DNA from: Rhododendron vialii
Lineage: Eukaryota; Streptophyta; Magnoliopsida; Ericales; Ericaceae
Direction of reading: 5' to 3'
Assembly: GCF_030253575.1 (NCBI RefSeq)
Contig: NC_080564.1
Span: 26,578,561-26,642,560 of the forward strand
Length of the DNA: 64,000 bases
Part shown: one piece after another, positions 13,001 through 23,476 of the stretch
How the letters are laid out: each line of letters begins with the position of its first letter
Position numbering within the stretch: position 1 is the stretch's first letter
The notes under the pieces: generated by a model
Told to the model about the DNA's origin: nothing
Database searches by the model: none
The model's input: the letters and a program-made list of their open reading frames with translations, nothing else
Position numbers and translations under genes: made by a program

Positions 13001-13086
13001 GTCGGCGTAACCGAACAGTTCAGGAGATCGTCCAAGGAGCCTTGAGACCTCTTGAGTTAAATTTGGTAAACGGTGTAGTAGTCTGA
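3727..13086 (+). CDS. MOS14: MOS14/transportin-SR (TNPO3-like) importin-beta, 3' 16 exons
   Basis: This is the C-terminal part (612 codons) of a karyopherin-beta of the transportin-SR/importin-13 class; family members import SR-rich splicing factors. Exons: 3727-3826, 4393-4474, 4945-5027, 7492-7611, 7847-7898, 8140-8295, 8932-9055, 9141-9222, 9300-9388, 9474-9548, 9654-9708, 10352-10471, 10542-10634, 10723-10868, 12503-12680, 12802-13086 (stop TGA). All introns are GT-AG and every phase joins, with no internal stop. Diagnostic segments include QYPQDYADLSREDL, LVLGGEATLKILYMK, CLTIGAYSKWLDAAP, ARELTVHID, RYVNHPEAVA, AWDMRTMESLCRACK, PCFLYLSSEVIK-like SCFLYLSSEVIK, PDIADDCFLLASRC, RDNVIIPRG and EELSEVCRRNRTVQE. 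Arabidopsis MOS14 is about 950 aa, so roughly 340 N-terminal residues should lie left of the window, beyond the copia element. The exon boundaries are my reading; assignment to the family is secure. Confidence 0.93.
5400..6900 (+). other. Possible nuclear insertion of mitochondrial DNA (NUMT)
   Basis: This part of the intron is less AT-rich and lacks plant transposon features. It contains a degenerate tRNA-Pro gene of organellar type at 6168-6225. The surrounding sequence reads like plant mitochondrial spacer (mixed purine-rich runs, no microsatellites). The limits are approximate, and the mitochondrial origin rests mainly on the tRNA relic. The alternative is an unrelated old sequence that happens to hold a tRNA fragment. 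Confidence 0.42.
6168..6225 (+). pseudogene. trnP: tRNA-Pro relic without anticodon arm
   Basis: The segment has a 5' acceptor strand CAAGGTG, a D-arm region GCAGTCTGGTCAGAGCATCTG, then directly a T-arm AGGTTCAAATCCTTT and a 3' acceptor strand CACCTTC. Acceptor pairing is 6 of 7. The order and D-loop wording match plant organellar trnP-UGG, which is about 75 nt. Here about 17 nt, the whole anticodon arm, are missing, so it cannot decode. Confidence 0.62.
10008..10043. repeat. (CT)n microsatellite in MOS14 intron
   Basis: About 18 uninterrupted CT units lie within the intron between exons 9654-9708 and 10352-10471. Confidence 0.95.
10874..10929. repeat. Compound (TC)n-(AC)n-poly(C) tract after a MOS14 donor site
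   Basis: Starting 6 bp after the GT donor at 10869 there are TC repeats, AC repeats and then 25 consecutive C residues (10905-10929). The run sits at the head of a 1.63-kb intron. Confidence 0.93.
11916..12079. repeat. 82-bp tandem duplication in MOS14 intron
   Basis: Two copies (11916-11997 and 11998-12079) of the same 82-bp unit lie head to tail. Both start GCTATTT and end AGTTTCT, with roughly 10% mismatches, so the duplication is not recent. Confidence 0.9.
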
Positions 13087-14448
13087 GAGTAATTTAAAAA
13101 GGGGCCATTTTGCCTTGGCGGCCTTGGATCTTCCGTTTATTTATGTTGATTTGTGTATCGATCGTCATTTCGCCAATTTTTATGGGTGTATATGATTGGG
13201 AGGTATAGGAATGTTGTATGTTTTATCAAGAGATGTGAATCTTTGAGCGGATTTTCAATGGTCTTTTCTTTGCTTTTTTTCTTCTTGGTGGGAAAATTGT
13301 GTGGTACAGAGATGTAAATTTGGTATTTAATGTACAAGTTTAAGAATACTGAGCAATAGAGCATAGTTGTGTCTTGCCTATAAACATTGTACAGATGAAG
13401 TGTTATTTTCTATGTAGGCTTTCTTCTTATAAATCTGCCCAGTATTTAAATTTAAATTTAAGGTTACTATGCTTGGATATGAGGTACCAACTGCATTAGC
13501 TCACTTGTACCCTTGCACACTTTCAATTAGATGTCATGAGGCAAGGATTGATTTACTTTACAAGGATGAAAATATATTTGTTGGTTGTGTACATGCTTGT
13601 GTTTCTGTGGTTTTTGGACTTCTTTTTTTGCTCAGCACAAAAAATTTAGGAGACGACCATAGTGTGACGACACTCGGGGCGTGACCAAAGGAGCACGCAC
13701 ATGCTGAGAGGTCGAACAAGACGGCCTGGGCAGAGCGGGGAGATCGCATACAAGGAATACGTAGGCGCTCGTAAGGACGGGTTTGAGCATTGCTTGGCCC
13801 TAAACCCTAACCTCACCTTGAGCCATGGCAGACTAGTCGAGGGGTACTTTAAAAAAAAACATTCCATTTTATTTGGAAAACCTATCCATTTTTCTCAATA
13901 AAGCTCTATTGTTTTTGTTTCCCCCCTCTATTTGTGTAGTGTTTTTGCTCTCTTATGGTGCTTTTGCTTCTCCTTTGGGATTGTATTCCTTCTAATACTT
14001 TATGGATTTCATTTGTCCTATATTTTTTTTGGTTTGAACTTATTTTTTTTGATACTCTACCACCACACCTTGGACTGAAATTGCTCCCAAACTCGATTTA
14101 AATTTGCTTAGCAATATGAGTTATAATAGCATGGGGCTCGAGTCTAAGAGATGGTAGCAGTTTCTTTTTGACGTTTATCATGAGAATCACTAACAAAAAA
14201 TCTAAATTCTACTCCTCCATTCCAAATTTTCTTAAGGGGATACAATCATCACCTTCAAACTAACACTCATTTTTACAATGGAACGATTACATTTTTGGAA
14301 CTCTAATAGTACATTTTTTCCTTCCACTCTTGCGATTCAATTAATTTGAACACGTCTTAAAGTCACTCTAGTTCAAGCATTTACAAGCCAGCTTATCTCC
14401 TGTGAGTTCGGATACAAGTGAGCTATGGGAGGTTCAATCTTTAGGAGC
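13087..14448. other. 3' flank of MOS14 and spacer
   Basis: The MOS14 3' untranslated region should occupy the first few hundred bases; I could not fix the poly(A) site. The stretch 13640-13860 is GC-richer and looks like a fragment of a repeat, but I cannot identify it. No coding sequence is recognised. Confidence 0.5.
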
Positions 14449-14456
14449 ATCGCATA

Positions 14457-14793
14457 CAGGGGCGGCTCTACACGGAGTCCAACAGGTTTAAGTGAACCCC
14501 AAGGACTCGAAAAATGTACTAAAATTTTGTATTTTTTGACATATAATTTAATTTTTCTTTTATACTTTTTAATATTGTCAGCATTGAATTGTTCATTAAT
14601 TAGTAGTCAAATTAAAAAAACTTCTCTTAAATTTGTGAGTATGTAGATAATAGTATAACTCAACAAAAGAAAATAAATTAAGCCCAATTCATTTCCAATC
14701 ATAATAAAAAATTTCAATTTATATAGAGCTTTGTATCCAAAAAAATTGTTTATATTTTATCACCGCTAAACTAAAACTCTAGAGCCGCCGCTG
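14457..14793. mobile_element. hAT-type MITE with 8-bp target duplication
   Basis: The left end CAGGGGCGGCTCTAC and the inverted right end CAGCGGCGGCTCTAG form terminal inverted repeats starting with CAG. The flanks are ATCGCATA (14449-14456) and ATTGCATA (14794-14801), an 8-bp duplication with one mismatch. An 8-bp TSD with CAG-type ends indicates a non-autonomous hAT element. The 337-bp body is AT-rich with no coding content. Confidence 0.82.
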
Positions 14794-15473
14794 ATTGCAT
14801 AGGCCAATAAACTTCACAAATGGCAACTGCTTTCACATTCCATGTGAATCCAAGTCGTTGCTCTCTTGATGAGCTTTGAATATCTTTTGTGCCAATACCT
14901 TTACTTTGCAGCTCAAGAAATTTGGTATGAGAGTAACCTTTAAGGTAGTTTTATGGGCTCTATTTTCATAAGCTCAATTTCTCAAAAGAATTGTGCAACT
15001 ATTATTCCTATAATTGAGGGAGTGGGTTGCGTCAGCAAAAGGCATATGATGCATATAAACACTCCTACGATTGATAATTATATTTTTCAACATTTAAAAG
15101 CATCAAGGAGTTCTTAGCAATCGGAGTCGCTTCTTTTATGATTTTTGCTTTCTTGCTCATTAGTCCCAATTGATAATGGATAATTTACTCAATATATCTT
15201 CCTAGTTTTGGAAGTTGCATATCTTAGCCCTGCTTGTTGGGTCTTGTTTGCTTTGTATTCAGAACTTGAGCTGTGTATAATTCAAATCTAGTCTATTTTC
15301 TTGATTAAATGCATGGACTTTAATGCCAGTACTATGTAAAAGGGAATAGGAGTCGTGACGTATGTAAAGACTACCACTAAAAAAGTAATAAACTCTTTTT
15401 ACCAAAAAAAAAAAAAAAACCTCTTTTAGCAAGTCTTAACTCTACCGCAAAAATAAAAAAATAAAAAAAAACG

Positions 15474-15814
15474 GCACAACAAATAAGCACAGATTATAGT
15501 GTGAGGTCCACTCCAGGTCCTAAACAAATAATTTGAGCTGTTCATTAAATGTAAAATATTTTTTTTAAGATCTTTCTAAAAAAAATTAGCTCAATCCGAT
15601 ACCTATAACCATTCGATCAAATTATCTAACTTTTCAAGATCTTGAAATTTGAATGAAAAATTAGATGATTGAATTGAGTATCTATAGGTATCAAATTGAT
15701 CTAATTTTTCACAATAGCTCTCAAAAATATATTTTACATTTAATAAATGACTCGGATCATTTGTGCAAGACTCAGAGTGGACATCACACTATGCTCTGTG
15801 CACATTTGCTGTGC
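15474..15814. mobile_element. Palindromic MITE in the S6K promoter
   Basis: The two halves are inverted copies of each other. Outer ends GCACAACAAAT and (inverted) GCACAGCAAAT are followed on both sides by AGTGTGANGTCCACTC and by ATTAAATGTAAAATAT further in. The whole element is about 340 bp and would fold into one long hairpin. Its right end lies 325 bp before the S6K start codon. I saw no clear target-site duplication. Confidence 0.75.
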
Positions 15815-16051
15815 AAATAGTCGGACTGTAACTCTTACCCTTGGTATATTCCATTATTCGAGTATTTATGCTTCAATTATTGCCAATTCCAAACAGAAAG
15901 TACACTTTGTTCTCTCTCTCTCTGGAGCTTTTCTTGAGCCCTCGATTTTCTCTCCTTTGGAATCCAAATCGTCGTTCTGTTCCTTTCTTCTCCCTTCCCT
16001 AACAATGTAACACCCATCCTCTCCCGCCTGCCTTGAATCATTTCTCGGCTG

Positions 16052-16055
<4 letters not shown>

Positions 16056-16124
<69 letters not shown>

Positions 16125-16125
16125 A
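16056..16125. repeat. (CT)n(AC)n compound microsatellite in S6K 5' UTR
   Basis: About 22 CT units are followed by 12 AC units, ending about 15 bp before the ATG at 16140. Pyrimidine-rich leaders are common in plant 5' UTRs. The tract should be length-polymorphic. Confidence 0.93.
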
Positions 16126-16139
16126 GAGAACCAATAACC

Positions 16140-19100
16140 ATGGTACTAACAGCTCAAAAGAAGACACTCCACTCCAAGCTCGCACTCAAGCTCAGCAAGC
16201 TCACCATCCCCGAATCCTCCTCCTCCACCTCCGCCACCGTCGACTTCGATTTCTCCGACGTCTTCGGCCCCACTCCACCCTCTTCATCCTCCCAATCCTC
16301 CTCCTCCTCCTCCTCCTCCTCCTCCTCAGCCCTCGCCGCCGCTGCCGATCCGGAAATCATCCACCACCGCTCCCACTCCTTCGTCGGCCCCTCGCCCCGG
16401 TTTGCCCCCTCCAACCCCTCCCCCGTCGACGCCGCCCTAGACTCCGACGAGAACGAGGACGAGATAGGGGTGATCGAGGTCGAACCCGAGGCGGCGGGGA
16501 AGATTGGGCCGGGGGATTTTGAGATACTTAGGGTTGTGGGGAAGGGCGCGTTTGGGAAGGTGTTTCAGGTGAGGAAGAAGGGTAGGGATGGAATCGGTGG
16601 TGGTGATGGGATATTGGCAATGAAGGTGATGAGGAAGGAGACGATTATAAAGAACAATCATGTGGATTACATGAAGGCTGAGAGGGATATACTCACTAAA
16701 GTTGTGCATCCTTTTATTGTCCAGCTTCGATACTCTTTTCAGGTACTTTTCTTTGAGGGCTATGATTGAGATTGTTTGATTTGTGGGGTGGAAGGGGAAG
16801 GAAAAATATATGGAAACAAAATGAATGGAAAGTCGAGTTCTTTTTGTTTGATTCTGTTGTTGTGTAAAAAGTTGCTATTTTTGTGTGCGTTGTTACTAGA
16901 GAATGAATGAATATATGTAGAAGTAGTTTCTTTCCACTTTCATTGAGCTTTCCCTTTACACATCCAAAACATTGGGGAAGAAAGAATTCATGCCCACTTT
17001 GTAAGTGAAGAGAATGGAGAGCGATTCATGCACTAATTCGGGTCAAATAGGAAGAACTCAGCTAAACTTAGCCCTTTAGGACACTTTCTAGATGTTGGTA
17101 TGTTTGGATGCCCCTAATCTTGGATAGGGATGAGAATTTAACTACCCGAAATCAAATTCCTAGTAATTTAATAATTGTAACTTGTAAGTAATTTTATTTT
17201 CGGTCTTTTAAATTAAACTAGTAAATAATACAGAAACTTGAAAAGTGGAAGGAAAGAAAGGAAAATAAGTACACCAAGTTTCAACTGTTTTCAAGGTTTA
17301 ATTTAAATAAATCTGAAAATAAATAGGCTGTGTTTAGGGAGCGAGATTGAATTTGAGTGGTGGATTTTAAATCATATTATTCTAAATATGGAAATCTGGA
17401 ATTTTTATATTTCAAATTTACTGTTTCGAGAGTAAGTTGTTAATTTGCGCAGAGATTTTCAAAATACTAAACTTTATGTACGGGGAAATGTGTAGTTGAA
17501 CCTTTAGATTTTCGCTTGTAGTTAGTCAAGTGAAAGTGATGTAGTGGAAGGAAGTGAAGTACTGAACTAACTTCATAAACGGCTATATTAGCCCTATTAG
17601 GTGTATGTCTAGGCATATGCGTTGCATAGTGCATATGTGGTTCTGTCACCAATAATTGTATTGTAAATAGAACGACTCGTCAAAGTGTCTATACAGCTAG
17701 AAAGAGAGTGTGTGTGTAAGATAGAGAAAGCGGAGAAGAGCCAATGTAGGGAGTTTGGTTCGTGTCACAAAGAAGATTGTGGATGAAGAGGTGTTGCTTG
17801 TAGACAGGAGACTCATCCCCCCCTGGATTTTCAGGGGGCGGAACTAAACTGGATAGGAGGGAAGGATTCAAGTAATAAAGGCTAATAAGTTGATATAAAT
17901 AATCTACTGACTATTCATTGTAAAATCCTTGAGTGAATTTGGTTGTATGTCAAAACCATGTTTTAGAGGGTAATCTAGGAAACATATATATGTGGTTTTG
18001 GGACTGAATTTCAATTGCTAATCTCTCAGAACTACAAATGCAAACAAAGCTGTGGTATCATCCTCATATTTATAGTATCCTCAGCTCATTTAGTATGGCT
18101 TCTGTAATACTGCTTAAGCCATAAGAAAGATATTCACTCCGATTGGTTTAACACTCTGAGAGTAACTTTTAACTCTCGGCACAGTTTTCAATAAATTTTT
18201 CTCTCTATCTCTCTCCACTCATTACTACTCCAACTCTCAAAAATAACTTTCTAAAATCTAAACCAAACAAAGCCAATATTGTCACTTCAATGTTCTAGTG
18301 TAAGAACTTCAGAGGCTCTTTGAAGTTCCCTCACTTAAAGAATACACTAATTGCAGTAGATTTCAGGTAGTTACCCCATTAGGAGTTAAATACTAAAAGA
18401 TGATAGAGGATGATATGAATTCCAAATCAATGACCTGTTTTGAGATGGTTTACTGATGCAAACGTGAAGTTTAGGTCAGTTCCAGCCCACTATACCAGCT
18501 GTTATTTGGACAACTATTAAGAGGCCAAATCATTGTACTGTCGTCAAAGTCCATATGTACTACTTGTACTCAATAGATTTTGTGAAGTACTTACTGGAAT
18601 GTAATTCTGGAAGTGTTGTAGGACTAGGGTGATCTAAACTCATTGGCCGGTCTCTTGAACTTTAACCCCAGCGTTTTAGTTGTGGCAGAGTTGGTATCAG
18701 CGCAAAAGTCCCCGGTTTTGTGTGTAGGTTGCACCCTTTCTGTGCTAATCATACAATTTGTTACACATGAAAAAGAAAAGCTCTCAAAACTAGACTTCCC
18801 CTTCTCATTCTTTTTGTTGGTTACTCCAGTGCTTTGCATGAACAACATTGTGTTCTTATTCGTCGTTTTTCACAATTTTACAGACGAAGTCTAAGCTGTA
18901 TTTGATCCTTGATTTTATTAACGGAGGACATCTCTTCTTTCATTTGTACCGACAGGGAATTTTCAGGTATCTTTCTCTTTAATTCCTGAACAACTATCAT
19001 GATTTATGTTCCTCTCTTTTGATTCCAGCTCTGGGTATGTCTTGGTTAGTGAGGATCAGGCAAGGATTTATGCCGCTGAGATAGTTGCTGCTGTTTCACA

Positions 19101-20479
19101 CCTTCACAAGTGTGGAATCGTGCATCGTGATCTTAAACCTGAAAACATTCTCATGGACACTGACGGGCATGTAAGGACCATGCCCCTACTATTTATGCTA
19201 TTGCAATGTCATGCATAAAACCCTAAAAAACTACTCCTATATAGGGACTAAATGTTCAGGTTGGGCTGATTATTTTACTTTTGACGTTTCAGGTTTTACT
19301 AACAGATTTTGGACTCGCAAAGGAAATTGATGAATCAAGCAGATCAAATTCAATGTGTGGTACCACGGAGTACATGGCTCCAGAAATCCTACTTTCTAAA
19401 GGCCACAACAAAGATGCAGATTGGTGGAGTGTTGGGATACTCTTGTATGAAATGCTGAGTGGGAAGGTGATGCATCTTGGTACTGTGGAAAAAAAAAAAA
19501 AACATTAAAACTAGGTGTTCACATTCAAATTTCAGGATCTCTTGTGGCAGCCTTTACCTGCTAATTGAAGTCTGAAGTTCATTATGTCTTACCGGCAAGT
19601 CTAAAATTTCATTTTTAAGGCATTTGGTTGATGCGAGTAGCGAGCAAGCTTTGATTTCATTGCATTCAACGGTTGAATGGGAGATTTCATCTTTTATTGT
19701 TATTTGAATTCATTTTAATATAGACAAAGCGATTGGCCTGATGACTAGTCAAGTTTTGACCTGGCCGCCATTTAGGTAATCACCTCAACAGGCCCAATAG
19801 TTATTCCAAACAATGTGGGGTCAATGGCATGGATCTAGTTGTGTATTTTCTTTTGGGCTTAACCCTTGCATTCTTTTAACCATCCTCAGTTTTGTACCTC
19901 CTTATCTTAATTGTATTTTGTGCAGCCCCCGTTCACCCACGCAAATAGAAAAAAGCTTCAGGAGAGGATCATCAACGAGAAAGTTAAGCTTCCACCGCGC
20001 CTAACCAGTGAAGCTCATTCCTTGCTAAAAGAAGTATATGACCTTACATTTCACTCTTCTCTTTATCGACCTATGTTGTCACGCTCACTATTTTTTCCCT
20101 CATTTTGTGAAGTTAACAACTAAAACCAATGGAAATTTGCCCGCTCTTTTTTCAGCTGCTTCAAAAGGATCCATCAAAAAGACTCGGAAGTGGCCCTAGG
20201 GGAGCAGATGAGATCAAAAGTCATAAATGGTTTCGCTCAATCAACTGGAAAAAATTGGAGGCCAGAGAACTGCAGCCCAAATTCAAGCCGGATGTGATGG
20301 GAAAAGATTGCACTGCCAATTTTGACAAGTGTTGGACCGCAATGCCTCCAGATGACTCGCCGGCCGCCACACCAACAACAGGCGAGCATTTCCAGGGGTA
20401 TACCTACGTGGCCCCTAATCCTTGGCTCTCCTTGACAGGAATTGAAGGGTCATCGACACAACCAAGCAATCCACTTTAA
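16140..20479 (+). CDS. S6K: Ribosomal protein S6 kinase (AGC kinase, plant S6K type)
   Basis: A Ser/Thr kinase of the TOR pathway; plant homologues phosphorylate ribosomal protein S6. Exons: 16140-16742, 18884-18966, 19050-19170, 19293-19466, 19926-20033, 20156-20479. Together they give 470 codons plus TAA, close to Arabidopsis S6K1/2. The start ATGG is in good context. Visible features: TOS-like FSDVF (res 38-42), a poly-Ser run (about 48-63), RSHSFVGPS (about 78-84), glycine loop GKGAFG (134-139), Lys162, HRDLKPEN with Asp256, DFG (273-275), PDK1-type activation-loop site in SNSMCGT (Ser288), APE, and hydrophobic motif FQGYTYV with Thr446 as the predicted TOR site. All catalytic residues are present and no break is seen. 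Exon 3 could also start at 19029, adding seven residues in frame; the 19050 start fits the family without an insertion. Confidence 0.95.
16296..16327. repeat. (TCC)n coding microsatellite, poly-Ser in S6K
   Basis: An uninterrupted TCC run of about 11 codons encodes serines between the TOS-like motif and the RSHSFVGP segment. Length changes would stay in frame. Confidence 0.9.
18143..18273. mobile_element. Small MITE in S6K intron 1
   Basis: The ends are inverted: GGTTTAACACTCTGAGAG on the left, and on the right GGTTTAGATTTTAG when reversed. The pyrimidine-rich core 18195-18223 is identical over 29 nt to the opposite strand of 45094-45122 and near-identical to 27286-27310. This marks a dispersed family. 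Confidence 0.65.
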
Positions 20480-21259
20480 AACCTTAAGCCTTGTAAGTTT
20501 ACTCAGTTTTTTCCCTTCATATTTAAGGGATGAGAAAATGTAACTCCAGTCAAATATCGTGTACGATATAGTAACATTTGTCTTGTAAATTCATTTGTTG
20601 TTTCATTTTGCTGCTTTCTTCTGCTGTCGCTTCCCTTTCTCACTATCTGTTCACAGGATGCTAGTAAACTCTTTGATCCTATGGCCATAGTTATATACTT
20701 ATATGGGTTTAGATGTACCAATTCGTATTTCTGTGGATAGCCTGACAATGCCATTCAAAATGCATTTTATGAGATGGATTTCACCTAAATAGCTATCAAA
20801 ACCCGATCAAATTGAGTTTAAATTTTAGCTATGACGGTTTAAAATCTTATGACTGGCTCGCAAGTTATTTTCTATGACATGCAATATTCTGCCAAACTTT
20901 TGAAGTGCTTTTCATACATTAGAGGCTTATTCTGCATACTAATTTGTTTTCAGTAATCTTTGCATCGCCTAGATTAGAAATCCAATTTGGTTGTAATGTT
21001 GCAATGACCCAAGTTCGTTTCCTTTTTCTTTCCCGGATTTAAATTTTAGTCTTGAAGTCAAAGTTATTTTACTAGTTAATTGCTTTGTTGGTTGGGATCC
21101 CTGTTCAAATCAGATTGGTCTGTAACTTTGACAATAAATGCAAGTTGAATGCCTGCAGAACTATTACGACTATGAATTTTATCAGATAGCACAGACAAAA
21201 TTATATGGTTGGAAGTGACGAGTTTTTTTTGCTGTTAAATTGACATGACTATAGGATGG
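20480..21259. other. S6K 3' flank
   Basis: AT-rich sequence without coding content. The S6K 3' UTR should end in here; I could not choose a poly(A) site. Confidence 0.5.
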
Positions 21260-21394
21260 TATTTTTTTTTGGTTTGAGATTGGCAAAAGTCAGTATTGTT
21301 AGAATACTTAGGTTATGAAAGAGGAGTTGAACTCCTAACCTCCTTTCTCCTGACACCTAAGTGCAGTCCTAATACCGTTGAGCCGAAGGTCCCT
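21260..21394 (-). mobile_element. tRNA-derived SINE with A/B boxes and poly(A)
   Basis: On the minus strand an A-box-like GGCTCAACGGTATTAGGA lies about 50 nt before a B-box-like GGAGTTCAACTCCTC. The element ends in a short A-run (T-run on plus at 21262-21270). This is the layout of a tRNA-derived SINE. No clear target-site duplication was found. Confidence 0.6.
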
Positions 21395-22131
21395 TTGCGA
21401 GTTTAGGACAGTATAAAAGGCCTTTAAACATAGACAAGGGTAGTGAGAAGATGAGATTTATCTAGAGTCAAAATTTAAAGAGGGAGATGAAAAATTTGTT
21501 GCTCCTGATGCGTGCGGGATGGATGAAGACTAGAAAATGCTCCACGGCATCATGTAATTATCGAGGCACATTGAAGTTAATATCTTGAAATTCTCGGAGC
21601 CTATGTTCATAAGATGGGTATATAAGGGATCCTGGACCATGTGTTCCAGGGTGCACTAAAGGGATATAGTGCCCGGGAGACTTTTGACTTCCGCAACCCA
21701 TGTCTTTTCTCCGGGCTTTGTGTCAAGATGATTCAGTTTGTATGAAATTGAGTACAACTACTAGGGCATCTACATGTATTGTTATTATTTCGGAATTCGT
21801 GTAATTGGCAACTGATGAGGGAATGGATTACATATTAAGAACTCATTCATGAGAAGTTAAATATAGTTTGGTTTTGAGGACAAGGTGAGAGGAATTCTTG
21901 TAAGATGTATTTAATCTTGTTCAGCCTATTAATGAGTGATTTGACATATAATGAAGATAGAAAAGGTTGATAAAAGTGGGAATGAATGGGGATTGAGGTT
22001 TTAGAGGCGCTATTAATTAAATGTTGATGAATTAATAAAAATATATGCGGACAATGTTTGAAAAGTCATGCAGTTATATCTCAAGAAGAAATAGTGGCTG
22101 GGGGAAGAGAAGTGTTGCATAGTGCAGAGAC

Positions 22132-22754
22132 TGGTTTCCGGTGGTTCTCTGGTACCAGCTTCTGGGTTGTCGCCGGTAGCACTGCTGGGTGCTTCCGGTT
22201 TTGGGCCTAACTGCATTGATGATCTGGGCCTGGCTCTTGACGGTTTACACTGTTGGGTGATTCCGGTTTCGGCTTAACAGCATTGTGAAGTCGCGTGTCT
22301 GTGGGTGGGTCTCTGGGTCTTTCCGTCTCATCCTTTCGACGTCTTGGGTGGTCTTTGCTATTGTTGTTGGACCCGTGATTTGACCAAAACCTTCGGAGGT
22401 TTCTCTTGCGGTTTTGTTGGTGTGGAGATCGTCGGGTGGCATCGCTCGGTGTGGTGGGGTTGACGGGCGGCCTTATGCGGTGGTGGGTTGTGTGGAGGTT
22501 GGGGTTATTTTAGATGGGCTTTTTTGGTTGCTGTCATCTCCATGTTTGTTGCAAGGAGTTTCATTTATTTTGGTTGGCTCTCAGGGTGGGTAGTGGCATA
22601 GGATTAACGGGTGGATTGAGTGTCGATTGGGATGCGTTTTGTTTGTTATGATGCCTAGTCTTTCTATCCTTTTAATCATTGTATCTTTATTTCTTGTAAT
22701 TTTACAGTGGGTAATAATTTTTTTCCTTTACTGTTCAAAGAAAGAAGAAGAAGA
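22132..22754 (+). mobile_element. LINE-like retroposon with 11-bp target duplication
   Basis: A G/T-rich 623-bp segment ends in a purine tail of GAA repeats. It is flanked by identical copies of AGTGCAGAGAC at 22121-22131 and 22755-22765. A direct duplication of this size plus an A-rich 3' tail indicates target-primed reverse transcription. No RT or endonuclease domain remains, so it is either a 5'-truncated LINE or a large SINE. Confidence 0.75.
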
Positions 22755-22928
22755 AGTGCAGAGACAGGCCTCTCCCTTGCTTGTTATTGTTTGGTCTCAA
22801 TTTCCTTTAGACATAATGTCCTAGGATTGAGCACCTGATTTGATTCTTTCAATTCATCAGTGAAGCATGCTAAACCATTCAAACCTAAAGTAATGAAGTA
22901 CCATTTTGACTTAGGTTCTGCTGATCTC

Positions 22929-22981
<53 letters not shown>
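22929..22981. repeat. (TG)n(GA)n microsatellite
   Basis: About eight TG units run directly into about 18 GA units. Confidence 0.95.
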
Positions 22982-22983
<2 letters not shown>

Positions 22984-23254
22984 CTGTTAAACTTCCCCAT
23001 GAAGGTGATACATAGCAGTGGTGAATAGTAAAGACAAACAATGAAGATGATTAGTATCAAGGAGAAAGTAGTAAAGAAGAATCATATTCCACCTCATATA
23101 ATTATAACTTTAATTAAACCTGATAACGTAGAACTGTAGGACTAGCCCATCCAAACCATAAATTAAAAACCTCTTGAATCGTGTCAATAGCTATGCTACC
23201 CCATATCAACATAGACAGTAAGTGAAGAATCATGTTCCATCTTTACTAAATAAT

Positions 23255-23476
23255 TTTTGATAACCTAGGTGTCCAGGCCAGCTTACGCGCACCTCGACTG
23301 ATCTTGGGAGCTAACTCCACCGCCCACTTGCAGGGAGCCCTATAAAGCCGGAGCAAAGCTCAGTATGAATTGGCCCCAAAGCAGTTGATAGTGCCTAGGA
23401 GGTTTCGAACCTGAGACTTTAGGAGGGAGCAAACCCCTGAGTACTAGGCCTCGACCACCAGGCCAACCCCTTGGGA
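23255..23476 (-). mobile_element. Au-like SINE with 20-bp target duplication
   Basis: On the minus strand it begins with GGGGTTGGCCTGGTGGTCGA (A box) and GGTTCGAAACC (B box). It ends GGACACCTAGGTTATCAAAA, the wording of plant Au-type SINEs. Flanking copies at 23235-23254 and 23477-23496 match at 18 of 20 positions, giving an unusually long, well-preserved target-site duplication. The 222-bp copy appears full length. Confidence 0.82.

Noticed and set aside
16743..18883. Hidden exon in S6K intron 1
   Set aside because: Exons 1 and 2 join in phase ([14 protein letters not shown]) exactly as in the family, so none is needed.
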